From Zhengella mangrovi (lineage in GTDB: Bacteria; Pseudomonadota; Alphaproteobacteria; Rhizobiales; Rhizobiaceae), in the NCBI RefSeq assembly GCF_002727065.1, contig NZ_PDVP01000002.1, positions 186,001 to 250,000 of the forward strand: DNA of 64,000 nucleotides, written 5' to 3'. The first letter of the stretch is position 1, and every line of letters starts with the position of its first letter. A program made the translations under genes and the position numbers. Shown piece after piece: positions 52,600-61,295 of this stretch. A model generated the notes under the pieces. That model was not told the DNA's origin. It ran no database searches and saw only the letters and a list, made by a program, of their open reading frames with translations.

Positions 52600-53766
52600 A
52601 TGATGCCCCATAGCGCCCGTGTGCGCCTGACCCTGCTGGCCCTCGTTGCCTTGCTCATCCCGCTTGCCGGATGCGCGAGCGATGTTGCCGTGCGGCGAAT
52701 CACGTCGCCGCAAGCCATGGCGGCGGGCATTCCGCAGGGGGCCACGCAGCACCGCATTCTCGTCGCGACCACCCGGGCAGCGGACCCCGACCCAGACATC
52801 CTCTTCTCGGGCGAGCGCCACCCAGGCCTCAATTTCGCGGAAATCACGGTCTCAGTGCCACCGGATCACCAGACCGGCGAAACCGAACGTGTCAGCCGCG
52901 GCCTGCCGGACCCGGCGAAGCACTTCGTGGCGACGGCGATTCGCCCGGTCAGCAGCGCCGATGCCTTCGAAAAGGCGGCCGCCGCCGGCGGCAAGGACGA
53001 CGTGCTGGTCTTCGTGCACGGCTATCGCAACACGTTTGCCGACGCGCTGTTCCGGATCACGCAGATCGTTCACGATACCGGTTTCCAGGGGACCGCGATC
53101 CTGTTCAGCTGGGCGTCGCGCGGGCGTGCGCTGGACTACATCTACGACCGCGACAGCGCCACGGCGGCGCGCGACGCTCTGGAGGAAACCCTGCGCCTGG
53201 CCGAGAAGGCCCGGCCGCGGCGCATCGACATCATCGCCCATTCGATGGGAACCTGGGTGACGATGGAAGCGCTGCGCCAGTTGAAAATCGCCAATGACCC
53301 GACGCTGGGCGGCCGGCTCGGCGACGTGATCCTGGCATCGCCGGACATTTCCGCCGACGTGTTCAAGGCGCAGATGCAGCGCTACGGCAAGCCGAAGACG
53401 CCGTTCTTCGTGCTGCTGTCGCGCGACGACCGGGCGCTGCAGGTCAGCCAGGTGCTGGCCGGCAACAAGCCGCGGCTCGGCGCCTATGCCAATGACAAGG
53501 AGATCGCGGAACTGGGCGTGGTGGTCGTCGACCTGACCGAGGCCGGCAGCAGCGGCATCAACCACACCAAGTTCGCCCAGAACCCGCAGCTCGTCACCAT
53601 GCTGGGCGCGCGGTTGCGCGGCGGCGAGAAGTTCCAGCCTGACCGCAACCGGCTCGGCGACAGCCTGCTGTCACTCGGCGTCGGCGTCGGCAGCGTGCTG
53701 GAATCGACGGCGCGGGTCATCATCACGACCCCGCAGGCGGTGTTCCAGACCGCCCTGCCCCAGTAG
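52600..53766 (+). CDS. DUF900 alpha/beta hydrolase lipoprotein
   Basis: 388 residues. Signal peptide with lipobox LLIPLAGC, so anchored by the Cys as a lipoprotein. DUF900 hydrolase domain: VLVFVHGYRNTFADALFR, ILFSWASRGRALDYIYDRDSA, nucleophile IIAHSMGTWV. C-terminal glycine- and valine-rich tail after KFQPDRNRL. Start at tandem ATGs at 52600; an ATG at 52561 in frame would put 13 residues before the signal. Function unknown. Confidence 0.9.
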   Translation: MMPHSARVRLTLLALVALLIPLAGCASDVAVRRITSPQAMAAGIPQGATQHRILVATTRAADPDPDILFSGERHPGLNFAEITVSVPPDHQTGETERVSRGLPDPAKHFVATAIRPVSSADAFEKAAAAGGKDDVLVFVHGYRNTFADALFRITQIVHDTGFQGTAILFSWASRGRALDYIYDRDSATAARDALEETLRLAEKARPRRIDIIAHSMGTWVTMEALRQLKIANDPTLGGRLGDVILASPDISADVFKAQMQRYGKPKTPFFVLLSRDDRALQVSQVLAGNKPRLGAYANDKEIAELGVVVVDLTEAGSSGINHTKFAQNPQLVTMLGARLRGGEKFQPDRNRLGDSLLSLGVGVGSVLESTARVIITTPQAVFQTALPQ

Positions 53767-53781
53767 CCTCGCAAATGAAAT

Positions 53782-53811
53782 GGCGCGCCATCGCGGCGCG
53801 CCCTTTCTTTA
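53782..53811 (+). terminator. terminator after the DUF900 lipoprotein gene
   Basis: Stem GGCGCGCC / GGCGCGCC with a short loop and CTTTCTTT tail, 16 bases after the stop. Confidence 0.8.
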
Positions 53812-53832
53812 TCCGGGCAAGCCGCCGGTCGC

Positions 53833-54387
53833 TCAGACGTTGCTGAGTTCCTTTGCGTGCAGCCAGTCGGCATGCTTGGGCGCCTTTTTCGTCTTCGCCC
53901 ATTCCTCCAGCATGTCCCATTTCACCTGGTCCAGCTTCGTCTTCATCGCTTCCTCTTCCGGGTCGTCGCAGGCCAGTTCGACGCGGTGACCGTTCGGGTC
54001 GAAGAAATAGATGGAATGGAAGATCGAGTGGTCGGTGACGCCGAGCACGTCGATGCCGTTCTTCTCGAGCTGTTCCTTGAAGGCGATCAGGGCGTCGCGG
54101 TCCTTCACCTTGAAGGCGATGTGCTGCACCCAGGCCGGCGTGTTCTCATCGCGGCCCATGTCCGGCTTGGTCGGCAGTTCGAAGAAGGCCAGCACGTTGC
54201 CGCCGCCGGCATCCAGAAACACGTGCATGTAGGGATCGGGCTCATGGGTGGACGGCACATGGTCCTCGGCGATGGCGAGCACGAAATCCATGTTCAGGTT
54301 GTTCACGTACCAGTTCACTGTCTCCTTGGCATCCTTGCAGCGGTAGGCCACGTGATGGATGCGGTCGAGCTTCGGTGCGGCAGTCAT
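53833..54387 (-). CDS. VOC (glyoxalase-fold) family protein co-regulated with the homogentisate operon
   Basis: 184 residues. Vicinal-oxygen-chelate fold in two beta-alpha-beta-beta-beta units: DRIHHVAYRCKD (metal His), YMHVFLDAGGGNVLAFFELP (second His/Glu), WVQHIAFKVKDRDALIAF and FFDPNGHRVELACDDPEEE (His/Glu). Start ATG MTAAPKLDR with GGGAGA upstream. A strong terminator separates it from fahA, and its promoter has a 35-bp element matching that of the MBL-headed operon. The acidic then Trp/Lys-rich C-terminal tail is extra. Role in aromatic catabolism is inferred; substrate unknown. Confidence 0.88.
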   Translation of the reverse strand: MTAAPKLDRIHHVAYRCKDAKETVNWYVNNLNMDFVLAIAEDHVPSTHEPDPYMHVFLDAGGGNVLAFFELPTKPDMGRDENTPAWVQHIAFKVKDRDALIAFKEQLEKNGIDVLGVTDHSIFHSIYFFDPNGHRVELACDDPEEEAMKTKLDQVKWDMLEEWAKTKKAPKHADWLHAKELSNV

Positions 54388-54444
54388 CGGCAATCTCCCT
54401 GGTTTAACAACGGAAGCGCGGCGTCCGGCGCCTTCCGGTTTATA

Positions 54445-54480
54445 GTTGCGTTCGTAACTGTTGTTTTTGTAACCATCAAG
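54445..54480 (-). promoter_or_regulatory. conserved promoter/operator element of the VOC gene
   Basis: Begins 58 bases upstream of the VOC start. Contains the dyad AGTTGCG-TT-CGTAACT (54445-54460) and a TTTTTGTAAC block. Positions 54446-54480 match 27 of 35 bases of 60368-60402, which stands the same distance before the MBL gene. Confidence 0.7.
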
Positions 54481-54501
54481 GCGGATCCCGGCATGCGCAA
54501 C

Positions 54502-54530
54502 AAAAAACGGCGGTTCCGAAGAACCGCCGT
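54502..54530 (-). terminator. terminator of the homogentisate operon after fahA
   Basis: On the minus strand a perfect 10-bp stem (ACGGCGGTTC / GAACCGCCGT) with TTCG loop is followed by six T. Lies 30 bases after the fahA stop and makes the VOC gene a separate unit. Confidence 0.9.
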
Positions 54531-54560
54531 CCAGGGTCATGCTGGCCGCCCGGCGGCCGG

Positions 54561-55802
54561 TCAGGCGACGGGGCGCGCGGGCAGGATCGTGCCGGCGCAT
54601 TCGCCGAAGCCGATGCGGTAACCGTCGCCCTGGGCATGGCCGCGCAGGGTCACGGTGTCGCCGTCCTCGATGAAACTGCGTGTCCCGCCCTTGATCCCGA
54701 CCGGTTCCTTGCCACCCCAGGACAGTTCCAGGAGCGATCCGCGCGTTTCCTTGTCCGGCCCGGAGATCGTGCCGGAACCGAGCAGGTCGCCGACGCGCAT
54801 CGGGCAGCCGGACGTGGTGTGATGCGCCAGCTGCTGCGCGGAGGAATAATACATCTCGCGGTAATTGGTCCGCGAAAGCACCGTTTCCTCGCCGCCCTCG
54901 GGCGTCAGCGCGAATTCGAGGTCAATGTCGTAAAGCATCGGACCCGGCTCCGCGAGATAGGGCAGAAGCGGCTTTTCCCGCTCCGGCGTCGAGACACGGA
55001 AGGGTGCCAGCGCGGCGGAGGTGACGATCCATGGGCTGATCGAGGTGGCCGTCGCCTTGGCCTGGAACGGGCCCAGCGGCTGGTATTCCCACGCCTGGAT
55101 ATCGCGGGCCGACCAGTCGTTCAAAAGGACATAGCCGAAGATGTTCTCGAAGGCCTGCGACACGGAAATCGGCCCGTTGGAGGGCTGGCCGACAATGGCG
55201 CCCATTTCCAGTTCGAGGTCGAAGCGGCGGGACGGGCCGAAGCGCGGCACCTCCTCGTTCGGCGCCTTCAACTGGCCGTTCGGGCGCGTGACCGGCGTAC
55301 CGGACACGACGACCGACGAGGCGCGGCCGTTGTAGCCGATCGGGATGTGCAGCCAGTTCGGCGGCAGGGCGTTCTCCGGCCCGCGGAACATGACGCCGAC
55401 GTTGAAGGCATGGTTCCGGCCAGCATAGAAATCGGTGTACTCGCTGACCGTGAACGGCATGTGCATCGTGGCATCCGCCATGGGCACCAGGTGCGGCTCC
55501 ACGTCGGCGCGGGCCCGCGAGCCTTCCGCCAGCATGGCGGTCAGGTCGGCGCGCAGCTTTTCCCAGGTCACCGGCCCCATGGCCATGATGCCGTTCCAGG
55601 CGCCGGTTTCGAGCGCGCCCTCGTAGTTCAGCTTGCCGGCCGCTTCCAGTGCGGCAACGTCGAGGATGCAGTCGCCGATGGCGACCCCACAGCGCGGCTT
55701 TCCGCCGTCCGTGGAAAAGACGCCGTACGGCAGGTTGTTGAGCGGGAATCCGGTCTCGGGCGCGTTTGCGCTCTCCACCCAGGATCGCTTCAGTCCGGTC
55801 AT
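54561..55802 (-). CDS. fahA: fumarylacetoacetase
   Basis: Last step of tyrosine/homogentisate degradation: fumarylacetoacetate to fumarate and acetoacetate. 413 residues, standard. Metal and substrate regions DFYAGRNHAFNVGVMFRG, DLELEMGAIVG and LLNDWSARDIQAWEY are intact. Start ATG MTGLKRSW with GGAGA; 19 bases after hmgA. No maleylacetoacetate isomerase gene lies in the operon. Confidence 0.96.
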   Translation of the reverse strand: MTGLKRSWVESANAPETGFPLNNLPYGVFSTDGGKPRCGVAIGDCILDVAALEAAGKLNYEGALETGAWNGIMAMGPVTWEKLRADLTAMLAEGSRARADVEPHLVPMADATMHMPFTVSEYTDFYAGRNHAFNVGVMFRGPENALPPNWLHIPIGYNGRASSVVVSGTPVTRPNGQLKAPNEEVPRFGPSRRFDLELEMGAIVGQPSNGPISVSQAFENIFGYVLLNDWSARDIQAWEYQPLGPFQAKATATSISPWIVTSAALAPFRVSTPEREKPLLPYLAEPGPMLYDIDLEFALTPEGGEETVLSRTNYREMYYSSAQQLAHHTTSGCPMRVGDLLGSGTISGPDKETRGSLLELSWGGKEPVGIKGGTRSFIEDGDTVTLRGHAQGDGYRIGFGECAGTILPARPVA

Positions 55803-55821
55803 GGTTGCGTCTCCAGTGCGT

Positions 55822-57180
55822 TCACTTGCCTTGCGGCGTTCCGTCATAGTGCTTCACGAGGTCCGCCCAGCAGTCGATGTAGTTGTCCTGCAGCGGCGCC
55901 TCCCTGGCGGCGAACTCCGTCAGGTGCTGCGGGAACCGGGTTTCGAACATGAAGGACATAGTGTTGTCCAGCTTCTCGGCTTTCAGATCGGCGTTCGATG
56001 CGCCTTCGAACGCCTGCTTGTCCGGCCCGTGCGGCAGCATCATGTTGTGCAGGCTCATGCCGCCCGGAACGAAGCCCTCGGGCTTGGCGTCGTAGATGCC
56101 GTAGATGTTGCCCATCATCTCGGACATCACGTTCTTGTGGTACCAGGGCGGGCGGAACGTGTTCTCGGCCACCATCCAGCGCTCGCGGAAGAGCACGAAA
56201 TCGATGTTGGCCGTGCCCGGCTGGCCGGAAGGCGCCGTCAGCACCGTGAAGATCGACGGGTCCGGGTGATCGAACAGGATGGCGCCAACCGGGCAATAGG
56301 CCGTCAGGTCGTATTTCACCGGCGCGTAATTGCCGTGCCAGGCAACGACATCGAGCGGCGACTGGGCGATCTCGGTGACGTGGAACTGGCCGCACCACTT
56401 GATCGTCAGCGTGGAGGGCACCTCGCGGTCCTCGAAGGCTGCAACCGGCGCCTTGAAGTCGCGCGGGTTGGCCAAGCAGTTGGCACCGATCGGCCCCCTG
56501 CCCGGCAGTTCGAATTTCTGGCCGTAGTTCTCGCAGACGAAGCCGCGCGCCGGGCCTTCCAGCACCTCGACGCGATAGACAAGACCGCGCGGAATGACCG
56601 CGATTTCCTGCGGTTGCAGGTCGATGATGCCCAGTTCGGTGAAGAAACGCAGGCGGCCGGCCTGCGGCACGACCAGCAGTTCGCTATCGGCGGAATAGAA
56701 GTAGTCGTCTTCCATCGATTCGGTGACGAGGTAGACGTGGCTGGCCATGCCGACCTGCGTGTTCACGTCGCCGGCTGTGGTCATGGTGCGCATGCCGGTG
56801 ATCCAGGTGAGCGGCTCGTCGGCGTGCGGCACCGGGCTCCAGCGATACTGGCCAAGCGAGATCACGTCATCGGCCACGTGCGGCGCGGTCTTCCAGTAGG
56901 GCACGTCGATCTTGCGGTAGCGCGCCGAATGCTTGACCGACGGGCGGATGCGGTAGCACCAGGTGCGCTCGTTCTGGTGGCTCGGCGCGGTGAAGGCCGT
57001 GCCGGAAAGCTGTTCAGCGTAAAGGCCGTAGGAGCATTTCTGCGGGCTGTTCATGCCCTGCGGAAGGGCGCCCGGCAGCGCCTCGGTCTCGAAATCGTTG
57101 CCAAAACCCGGCATGTAGCCCGGCGTGATGGCACCGGCATGGTCCTGCTGGATGTACTTGCGTGATGTCTGGATGTTCAT
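55822..57180 (-). CDS. hmgA: homogentisate 1,2-dioxygenase
   Basis: Opens the homogentisate ring to maleylacetoacetate with Fe(II) and O2. 452 residues, normal. Iron-site residues in [17 protein letters not shown] (His, Glu) and NMMLPHGPD (His). N-terminus [18 protein letters not shown]-type stretch is diagnostic. Start ATG. In the operon with the MhaA-like hydroxylase and fahA. Confidence 0.97.
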   Translation of the reverse strand: MNIQTSRKYIQQDHAGAITPGYMPGFGNDFETEALPGALPQGMNSPQKCSYGLYAEQLSGTAFTAPSHQNERTWCYRIRPSVKHSARYRKIDVPYWKTAPHVADDVISLGQYRWSPVPHADEPLTWITGMRTMTTAGDVNTQVGMASHVYLVTESMEDDYFYSADSELLVVPQAGRLRFFTELGIIDLQPQEIAVIPRGLVYRVEVLEGPARGFVCENYGQKFELPGRGPIGANCLANPRDFKAPVAAFEDREVPSTLTIKWCGQFHVTEIAQSPLDVVAWHGNYAPVKYDLTAYCPVGAILFDHPDPSIFTVLTAPSGQPGTANIDFVLFRERWMVAENTFRPPWYHKNVMSEMMGNIYGIYDAKPEGFVPGGMSLHNMMLPHGPDKQAFEGASNADLKAEKLDNTMSFMFETRFPQHLTEFAAREAPLQDNYIDCWADLVKHYDGTPQGK

Positions 57181-57225
57181 GGGGTCAACTCCCTGTCAAT
57201 CGGCGATGTCCGGACAATGTCTGCG

Positions 57226-57429
57226 TCAGGCGGGCCCGTCGGAATCCGCTGCGGCCTGGAGCGCCTGCTCGAGCACGGCCATGTCGCCGACCTGGTTGGC
57301 CAGGATCAGGATCAGGCGCGCATTGAACGCGTCGCTTTCGGCCTTCGTGAGGCCCTCGTGCGCTGCCAGCAGCCGGGCATAGAAATCGTCCGGGCGGGCA
57401 ATGTTGGCGGTGGTGACCAGTTCGCTCAT
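57226..57429 (-). CDS. DUF2783 small protein, candidate coupling partner of the MhaA-like hydroxylase
   Basis: 67 residues, all helical, MSELVTTANIARPDDFYARLL, then EGLTKAESDAFNARLILILANQVGD. Directly follows the flavoprotein gene with 13 bases between. In Pseudomonas putida U, 3-hydroxyphenylacetate 6-hydroxylase consists of flavoprotein MhaA and a small coupling protein MhaB of about 70 residues; size and position match. GGGAGA ribosome site. Confidence 0.85.
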   Translation of the reverse strand: MSELVTTANIARPDDFYARLLAAHEGLTKAESDAFNARLILILANQVGDMAVLEQALQAAADSDGPA

Positions 57430-57442
57430 CTCGCTGTCTCCC

Positions 57443-59050
57443 TCAGGCGCGGCCGGTGGCGGTGTTGATCGCGGCGCGCACGGCCGCCTCGTCGAAGTTT
57501 TCCCAGCGGGCAGCGACATGCTGGTCCGGGCGCATGAGATACACCGCGGACGGCGCATCGCCGAGATAGCGATCGCGCAGCGCCGGGCTGTCGCTGGCCG
57601 AGAGCGGCAGACGGGTGGCGCAAATACCGGCCTCGCAGAGCGAATCCGGGGCATCGGCGTCGATCGTCACGACCTGGAACTCATCGCCAAGCCGGTCAAT
57701 CAGCCAGGTGCCATCGCCAAGCGGGGCATCCACCGCCGGCGCTCCGGGCCGGGTGCGCTTCGGCATCGTGTCGCAATCGGGCCCGTTCAGCGGCGACCCG
57801 TCGTAGGTGCAGGGCACCGACAGGCGGCCGGAATTGACCAGCGGCCTGGCGAAGTCATACCGCTCGGAGAGGTCCAGGACGGCATTGCGGAAGATGGTGC
57901 TGATCTCGGATTTCGGCGTGATGAAATCGGTCGAACGCGACGAATTGAGGATGTTCTCGTCGGCACCGTGAATGCGCTCGACGTCGTAGCTGTCAAGCAG
58001 GCTTTCGGGCGCCATGCCGTCCATGACCAGTTTCAGCTTCCAGACCAGGTTGTCGGTGTCCTGCAGGCCGGAATTGGCGCCACGCGCGCCGAAGGGCGAC
58101 ACCTGGTGGGCGGCGTCACCGGCGAAGATCACGTGGCCGTGGCGGAACTTCTCCATGCGGCGGCACTGGAAGGTGTAGATCGACACCCATTCCAGTTCGA
58201 ACTTCGCGTCCTCGCCCAGCATGGCCTTGAGGCGCGGGATGACGTTTTCCGGCTTCTTTTCCTTTTCCTTGTCGATGTCCCAGCCAAGCTGGAGATCAAT
58301 GCGCCAGACACCGTCGGGCTGCTTGTGGAGAAGAGCGGACTGGCCGCGATTGAACGGCGGGTCGAACCAGAACCAGCGCTCGGTGGGAAATTCCGCCTCC
58401 ATGATGACGTCGGCGATGAGGAAATTGTCCTCGAAGACGCGGCCGACGAAATCCAGGCCCATCATGGCGCGGATCGGGGATCCGGCGCCATCGCAGGCGA
58501 TCAGCCAGTCGGCGTCCACGGTATAGGGACCGTCCGGCGTCTCGACCGTGAGGCGCACACCGTCGTCGCGGGTCTCGACGCCGGCGACCTTCGAGCCGCC
58601 ACGAATCTCGATCGCCTTTCCCTCGGCCTGAAGTTCGAAGACGCGGTCAACGAGGTATTTCTCGAAGTGGTACTGCTGAAGATTGATGAAGGCGGGACGC
58701 TTGTGGCCGTCCTCCGGCAGAAGATCGAAGGCGTAGACCTGGCGTTCGTCGAAAAACACCTTGCCGGTGTTCCAGGTCACGCCCTTCTCCACCATGGGCT
58801 GGCCGCAGCCAAGGCGATCGAGGATTTCCAGCGGGCGCTTGGCGAAGCAGATGGCGCGCGATCCCCAGGACACCTTGTCGTTCTCGTCGAGGACGACGAC
58901 CGGCACGTTGTGCTGGGCCAGGTCGATGGCGGCGGCGAGCCCGATCGGCCCAGCCCCGACGACCACGACCGGATGGCGCACGGGCGCCGGCGCATCCTGG
59001 TCGGCGGAGCGCTTGTAGGGGTAAAGCGGTGTCTCGAAAATCCTGCTCAT
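57443..59050 (-). CDS. MhaA/MhpA-type FAD-dependent aromatic hydroxylase
   Basis: 535 residues, group A flavin monooxygenase. FAD motif VVVGAGPIGLAAAIDLAQHN, DG-type motif in WLIACDGAGSPIRAM, and GDAAHQVSPFGARGANSGLQD. By context it most likely makes homogentisate (3-hydroxyphenylacetate 6-hydroxylase, MhaA-like), feeding hmgA and fahA in the same operon. A 3-(3-hydroxyphenyl)propionate-type substrate is the alternative. C-terminal thioredoxin-like domain seems present (VVTIDADAPDSLCE). Confidence 0.88.
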   Translation of the reverse strand: MSRIFETPLYPYKRSADQDAPAPVRHPVVVVGAGPIGLAAAIDLAQHNVPVVVLDENDKVSWGSRAICFAKRPLEILDRLGCGQPMVEKGVTWNTGKVFFDERQVYAFDLLPEDGHKRPAFINLQQYHFEKYLVDRVFELQAEGKAIEIRGGSKVAGVETRDDGVRLTVETPDGPYTVDADWLIACDGAGSPIRAMMGLDFVGRVFEDNFLIADVIMEAEFPTERWFWFDPPFNRGQSALLHKQPDGVWRIDLQLGWDIDKEKEKKPENVIPRLKAMLGEDAKFELEWVSIYTFQCRRMEKFRHGHVIFAGDAAHQVSPFGARGANSGLQDTDNLVWKLKLVMDGMAPESLLDSYDVERIHGADENILNSSRSTDFITPKSEISTIFRNAVLDLSERYDFARPLVNSGRLSVPCTYDGSPLNGPDCDTMPKRTRPGAPAVDAPLGDGTWLIDRLGDEFQVVTIDADAPDSLCEAGICATRLPLSASDSPALRDRYLGDAPSAVYLMRPDQHVAARWENFDEAAVRAAINTATGRA

Positions 59051-59075
59051 TTCTTCCTCCCGCGCCGGCGGCGGA

Positions 59076-59360
59076 TCAGGCCGCGTCCGGCATCACAACC
59101 AAGCCAAGGATCAGGACCGCGAACAGCGCGGCCACAGCGCCCAGCCGGACCAGGACGGCCCGGCGCAGCGATTGGGTTTCCTCATCGCCGGCGACACCGA
59201 TATTCAGGGCCACGGCCCAGATGTTGGTGTAGCCGAAACGCCGCCCGGCCTTTCGCGGATCGGACCGCGCCTCGACGGCGTAGGAATGGCGGATGGCGGA
59301 CATGAAAACGATGATGGCCGCCAGGCCGACGATGCCCGAGATGACGGGAAACAGGGGCAT
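59076..59360 (-). CDS. small membrane protein of the homogentisate operon
   Basis: 94 residues with two hydrophobic segments: PVISGIVGLAAIIVFMSAI at the N-terminus and VRLGAVAALFAVLILGLVVM at the C-terminus, joined by a polar loop (RKAGRRFGYTNIWAVALNIG). The start overlaps the MBL stop by one base (TGATG). I do not know its function; maybe a MAPEG-like or transport-related helper. Confidence 0.75.
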   Translation of the reverse strand: MPLFPVISGIVGLAAIIVFMSAIRHSYAVEARSDPRKAGRRFGYTNIWAVALNIGVAGDEETQSLRRAVLVRLGAVAALFAVLILGLVVMPDAA

Positions 59361-60310
59361 CACCCCTGCAACTGCTCCCACATCTCCATGTCGCGTTCTG
59401 CCGTCCAGATGCGCGGCGTATCGATGCCGCGCGCCTCGTCGTAGGCACGGGCGACATTGAACGGCAGGCAGTGTTCGTAGATCGCGTAATCGGCGAACTT
59501 CGGATCGCACTCGGCACGGACCGCGTCCCAGGCGTCCTTCAGCGACCCGCCGCGCGCAGCCACGCGGGCCGCCGGACGGTAGGTGCTTTCAACGAAATCG
59601 CGGGTCTTCTCGATCGCGGCGTTGACCATGTCGCTGCCAACCAGCGCATCGCCGCGCCCCGGCGCGATCGCATCGACGTCGAACCACTTGATGGCGTCGA
59701 GCGTGTCACCCCAGTCGCCGAAATGACCGTCGCCGCAATAGCAGGCCGAGTGATATTCGACGATGTCGCCGGTGAACATGACGTTCTCGTCCGGCACGTG
59801 GATCACGGCATCTCCGGCGGTGTGGGCACGGCCCAGGTGCATGATGTCGACGCGGCGATTGCCGAGGTAGACGGTCATGGAATCGGAGAAGGTCGTGGTC
59901 GGCCAGGTCAGGCCGGGGATCGACTCGTGGCCCTCGAAAAGACGCGGAAAACGCTGGAACTCGCTGTCCCAGTCCTCCTGGCCGCGTTCGACGACCATGG
60001 CGCGGGCGGTGTCGGACATGATGACCTGCTGCGCCCCGAAGGCGGAGGCGCCGAGCACGCGCACGGCGTGGTAATGGGTCAGGACGACATGGGTGATCGG
60101 CTTGTCGGTGACTTCCCGCACCTTCTCGATCACCTTGTTGGCCAGGCGCGGCGTGGCCTGCGCCTCGACGATCATGACGCTGTCGTCGCCGATGATGACG
60201 CCGGAATTGGGATCACCCTCGGCGGTGAAGGCCCAGAGCCCCTTGCCCACCTCGGTGAAGCTGATCTTCTTTTCGGTCATGTCGCCTTGCGACGCGAAGG
60301 CTTTTGCCAT
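59360..60310 (-). CDS. MBL-fold hydrolase-like protein with altered metal site
   Basis: 316 residues, metallo-beta-lactamase fold. The HxHxDH motif is HYHAVR: His79 and His81 stay, Asp and His become Val83 and Arg84. His163 (GRAHTAGD) and Asp182 (FTGDIVEY) are present; the last His is Arg219 in PGRGD. One metal site could still form, the second not. Start chosen at the ATG with GAGGG nine bases upstream; an ATG at 60325 is in frame. First gene of the homogentisate operon, preceded by the shared promoter element. Confidence 0.88.
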   Translation of the reverse strand: MAKAFASQGDMTEKKISFTEVGKGLWAFTAEGDPNSGVIIGDDSVMIVEAQATPRLANKVIEKVREVTDKPITHVVLTHYHAVRVLGASAFGAQQVIMSDTARAMVVERGQEDWDSEFQRFPRLFEGHESIPGLTWPTTTFSDSMTVYLGNRRVDIMHLGRAHTAGDAVIHVPDENVMFTGDIVEYHSACYCGDGHFGDWGDTLDAIKWFDVDAIAPGRGDALVGSDMVNAAIEKTRDFVESTYRPAARVAARGGSLKDAWDAVRAECDPKFADYAIYEHCLPFNVARAYDEARGIDTPRIWTAERDMEMWEQLQG

Positions 60311-60367
60311 CGTTTCATCCCTCATCTACGTTGCTGTCCGCAGCGGCTCAGGCCGCCGTCTCATTGG

Positions 60368-60402
60368 TTGCGTATGTGACAGTCATTTTTGTAACTAACA
60401 AG
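60368..60402 (-). promoter_or_regulatory. conserved promoter/operator element of the homogentisate operon
   Basis: Begins 58 bases upstream of the MBL start. Same element as at 54446-54480: TTGCGT start, TTTTTGTAAC core and CAAG end, 27 of 35 identical. Likely the site of a MarR- or IclR-type aromatic regulator not in the window. Confidence 0.7.
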
Positions 60403-61239
60403 ACCCCGGATGGCCTAAGGTCGCAATTCCTGCACCGGCGCGTGGCGAAAATGGCCCCCGCAGCATCGCCTTGAGCCCGGGAAAACAGGATCATCACCAA
60501 TTCTGTCTTATCGGCGGCACAAATTGAACATGCGATGACGCATTTGGTATCGCAATGCACAATCGGACATGCCATATGAGGACAACAAGCGGCGTCCGGA
60601 TGCAACAGCACCCGGGCGCGAAACTCCTTGAGCCGAACAGGTGCAGTCATGAACCGGGACCAGTGGATCCGTGAAATCAGCACACGCGCAGCGACATGGC
60701 ATGCCCTGGCCGGTATTTACGTGGCGATCATCGCCACGATGGTTCTGACCGGCATGTCCATGACGTGATGCGTTCAGCGGGGCGCGCTGCGTAGCCGCGC
60801 GGCGCAGCTCCAGCTGGCATCGGCCGTTCATTCAACAGACACATCCGACCTTCCCGGCACTTTCCGCCATTTGCGGGAAAGGGTAGCGACGTTCGTTCGC
60901 GTTTTCGTGGTCCACGAAAGCCAATCGATCGGCATGGCCTTCCCCGACAGGTTCTTTCCCCTGCCATGGCATGGTCATGACACGACGATTTTGGCGCGCG
61001 ATTCGTCGCCGCGCCGGCCGCGTCCTGCGGATATCGGCAGCCTTTCGGCTGACCACTCCCCCGACCCGACGTGATTTGGCGCATCCGCGGATTCGCGAGT
61101 CGCCCCAAGGCGCTGGCACCCAATCTTCACGCAGTTCCGGATGTGGCACCGGATCTGCCGTTGTCCAACGGGTGCGGGCTGCTGCGCCTGCCCTTGTTTT
61201 CGCGGCCAGCAAGAAGCGAATTGCGGGGCCCGGCCATGC
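60403..61239. other. long intergenic region without a clear gene
   Basis: About 840 bases between the homogentisate operon promoter and the peptide-transporter terminator. Frames on both strands are Arg-rich shadow type without ribosome sites. Contents seen: a 6-bp inverted repeat TGCGAT / ATCGCA (60531-60554) and one candidate small ORF at 60649. Confidence 0.5.
60649..60768 (+). CDS. candidate 39-residue single-span membrane peptide
   Basis: ATG to TGA, 39 residues: a polar helix MNRDQWIREISTRAATW then a hydrophobic span LAGIYVAIIATMVLTG. No good ribosome site (ACAGG). Composition is protein-like and unlike the surrounding shadow frames, but the evidence is thin. Confidence 0.3.
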   Translation: MNRDQWIREISTRAATWHALAGIYVAIIATMVLTGMSMT

Positions 61240-61270
61240 AAAAAGGGCGGCCCGCCTGTGCGCGCCGCCC
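61240..61270 (-). terminator. terminator of the peptide ABC operon
   Basis: Minus-strand stem GGGCGGC / GCCGCCC with a 12-base loop, then TTTTT, 26 bases after the ATPase stop. Confidence 0.75.
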
Positions 61271-61295
61271 CCCGTCTCTTTTGCCAATCCCGCCG

